From NCBI GenBank assembly GCA_022843505.1, contig JALHNN010000207.1, forward strand, positions 1 to 5,563: a DNA stretch of 5,563 bases, given 5' to 3'. The DNA comes from Sulfuritalea sp. (lineage in GTDB: Bacteria > Pseudomonadota > Gammaproteobacteria > Burkholderiales > Rhodocyclaceae). Shown piece by piece: positions 4,135 to 5,563 of the stretch. The translations under genes and the position numbers were made by a program. Positions within the stretch are counted from its first letter, which is position 1. The number at the start of each line of letters is the position of its first letter. The notes under the pieces were generated by a model, which saw only the letters and a program-made list of their open reading frames with translations, did not search any database and was not told the DNA's origin.

Positions 4135-5563
4135 TCAGAGCTTCTCCAGCTGTTCGGCGATCCTGTCCGGCTCATCGAGCTTGAGCAGCTTGCCGACACG
4201 CAACGCGAGCTGGGCCGTGTCGGACATCATCACCTGCTGCTTGACTTCGAGGAGCTGCGAAGGATGCATGGAGAACTGGCGCAGGCCCATGCCGAGCAGC
4301 AGCCGGGTCAGCTTCGGGTCGCCGGCCATTTCGCCGCAGACCGCCACCGGTATCAGGGCGCGCTGGGCGGACTGTATGGTCTGCGACATCAGCCTCAGCA
4401 CCGCGGGGTGCACCGGATCGTAGAGATGGGCGACGGCGTCGTCGGTGCGATCGATGGCCAGGGTGTACTGGATCAGGTCGTTGGTGCCGATCGAGAGGAA
4501 GTTCAGTTTGCGCAGGAAGGGGCCCAGGGCCAGGGCGGCGGCCGGGATTTCGATCATGCCGCCGATCTCGACGCGGCTGACCTTCTGCCGCGCGTCGTTC
4601 AGCTGCAGGCGCGCCAACTCGATCAGCGACAGGGTCTGCTCGATCTCCTGGGCATGGGCCAGCATGGGAATCAGCAGGCGCACCTTGCCGTAGTGCGAAG
4701 CGCGCAGGATGGCGCGCAACTGCACCAGGAACAGCTGGGGTTCGGCGAGGCAAAAGCGGATCGCGCGCAAGCCCAGCGCCGGGTTGGGCGAGATGCGGTT
4801 GCCGGCGCGCTTGCGCAGGGCGCGGGCCTCCTTGTCGGCGCCGATGTCGAGGGTGCGGATGGTGACCGGCTTGCCGGCCATGGCCTTGACCACCGCGCGA
4901 TAGGCCTCGAACTGCTCTTCCTCGTCGGGCAGCTCGTCGCGGTTCATGAACAGGAACTCGGTGCGGAACAGGCCGACGCCGTCGGCCTCGACCTCGCGCG
5001 CACGATCGGTGTCCTGGGGCAATTCGATGTTGGCGTGGAGTTCGACGTCCTCGCCGTCCAGGGTGTGCGAGCGCGAACCGATCAGGCGCTTGAGCTTGGA
5101 CCGCTCGAGTTCGAGTTCGGCCTTGCGCAGCCGGTACTCCTGCAGCACGGCGAGGTCGGGATCGACGATCAGCGCGCCGCGGGTGCCGTCGACGATCAGC
5201 AAGTCGTCGTCCTGGATCAGCGGCCGCGCATGCTGCATGCCGACCACAGCCGGGATCGCCAGGCTGCGGGCGACGATCGCGGAATGCGAGGTGGAGCCGC
5301 CCAGGTCGGTGACGAAGCCGCCGATCCTGAGGTTCTTGAACTGTATGGTGTCCGCCGGTGACAGATCGTTGGCGACGACGATCAGGTCGTCCTCGCCCGC
5401 GGCCTTGCGCCGGGAAATCTTGCGCGCCTTGCCCTGCAGCACCTTGAGCACGCGCTCGACCACCTGCACGATGTCCTGCTTGCGCTCGCGCAGGTAGGCG
5501 TCCTCGAATTCGTCGAACTGGTCGACCACCAGCTGCATTTGCTGCACCATGGCCCATTCGGCG
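4135..5563 (-). CDS. ptsI: PTS enzyme I (phosphoenolpyruvate-protein phosphotransferase), N-terminus beyond window
   Basis: Cytoplasmic enzyme that autophosphorylates from phosphoenolpyruvate and passes the phosphate to HPr, heading the phosphotransferase system. About 475 residues are visible and the frame is open at the window edge; roughly 95 are missing. Counting from the Met at 5550, the phospho-histidine is His89 in GGSTSHSAIVARS (codon 5284-5286), equal to E. coli His189. The PEP-binding barrel is complete: Arg196 in LFRTEFLFMNRDELP, Arg232 in IRTLDIGADK, Glu334 in MIEIPAAA, Asn357 in GTNDLIQYT, Arg368 in IDRTDD, and the catalytic Cys405 in AVCGEMAGD. Spacing follows E. coli EI closely. 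No GAF domain can be judged because the N-terminus is cut, so the nitrogen-type PtsP is not formally excluded, but the C-terminus and length fit PtsI. HPr would be expected upstream, beyond base 5563. No terminator of its own follows the stop. Confidence 0.92.
   Translation of the reverse strand, partial: AEWAMVQQMQLVVDQFDEFEDAYLRERKQDIVQVVERVLKVLQGKARKISRRKAAGEDDLIVVANDLSPADTIQFKNLRIGGFVTDLGGSTSHSAIVARSLAIPAVVGMQHARPLIQDDDLLIVDGTRGALIVDPDLAVLQEYRLRKAELELERSKLKRLIGSRSHTLDGEDVELHANIELPQDTDRAREVEADGVGLFRTEFLFMNRDELPDEEEQFEAYRAVVKAMAGKPVTIRTLDIGADKEARALRKRAGNRISPNPALGLRAIRFCLAEPQLFLVQLRAILRASHYGKVRLLIPMLAHAQEIEQTLSLIELARLQLNDARQKVSRVEIGGMIEIPAAALALGPFLRKLNFLSIGTNDLIQYTLAIDRTDDAVAHLYDPVHPAVLRLMSQTIQSAQRALIPVAVCGEMAGDPKLTRLLLGMGLRQFSMHPSQLLEVKQQVMMSDTAQLALRVGKLLKLDEPDRIAEQLEKL

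Noticed and set aside
4102..5361. Long plus-strand open frame (419 codons) opposite ptsI
   Set aside because: It is the antisense shadow of a strongly conserved enzyme I gene; its product is low-complexity, rich in Gln, Ala, Val and Asp, with no recognisable domain, as expected in GC-rich DNA.
1..5563. CRISPR array, transposase, integrase, tRNA or rRNA
   Set aside because: No spaced repeats, no inverted IS ends with a transposase, and no RNA gene signatures were seen on either strand.

Overview
The window is GC-rich DNA with long, tightly packed genes, and looks like a chromosomal segment from a betaproteobacterium. The evidence is the PTS enzyme I, metX-metW and ampG genes on one strand, with sequences resembling betaproteobacterial homologues as I remember them. 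A Rhodocyclales-like host is a guess. I ran no searches, so all family assignments come from reading motifs.

Layout from left to right. 1-339 (minus) is the N-terminal part of an AmpG-type muropeptide permease, cut by the window edge. 340-579 is a divergent intergenic region with only weak promoter-like sites. 580-2259 (plus) is a compact four-gene cassette: a halohydrin dehalogenase-like SDR relative, a 124-aa protein of unknown function, a DUF1330 protein and a small three-helix membrane protein. The last three are translationally overlapped. 2258-2283 is a 13-bp tandem duplication covering the convergent junction. 2279-3987 (minus) is metX-metW, overlapping by 4 bp. 3988-4134 is the metX control region: a sigma-70 promoter, a SAM-II-like riboswitch starting at about the first transcribed base, and an intrinsic terminator just before metX. 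4135-5563 (minus) is PTS enzyme I, missing about its first 95 residues.

How it works together. MetX and MetW acylate homoserine, the entry step of methionine synthesis, and their mRNA leader carries what reads as a SAM sensor, giving end-product control. The leader can fold into two exclusive states. In one, aptamer stem P1 forms and the terminator hairpin is free to form. In the other, the 3' strand of P1 pairs with the 5' arm of the terminator. The plus-strand cassette lies between metW and ampG, which I recall as adjacent in many betaproteobacteria, so it may be an insertion.

The two most interesting items are the halohydrin dehalogenase-like gene, which carries both fingerprint motifs of that small family, and the SAM-II/terminator leader of metX outside the alphaproteobacterial lineages where this riboswitch class is best known. 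Neither is a wholly new system. The small-gene operon attached to the dehalogenase is the part with least known function.
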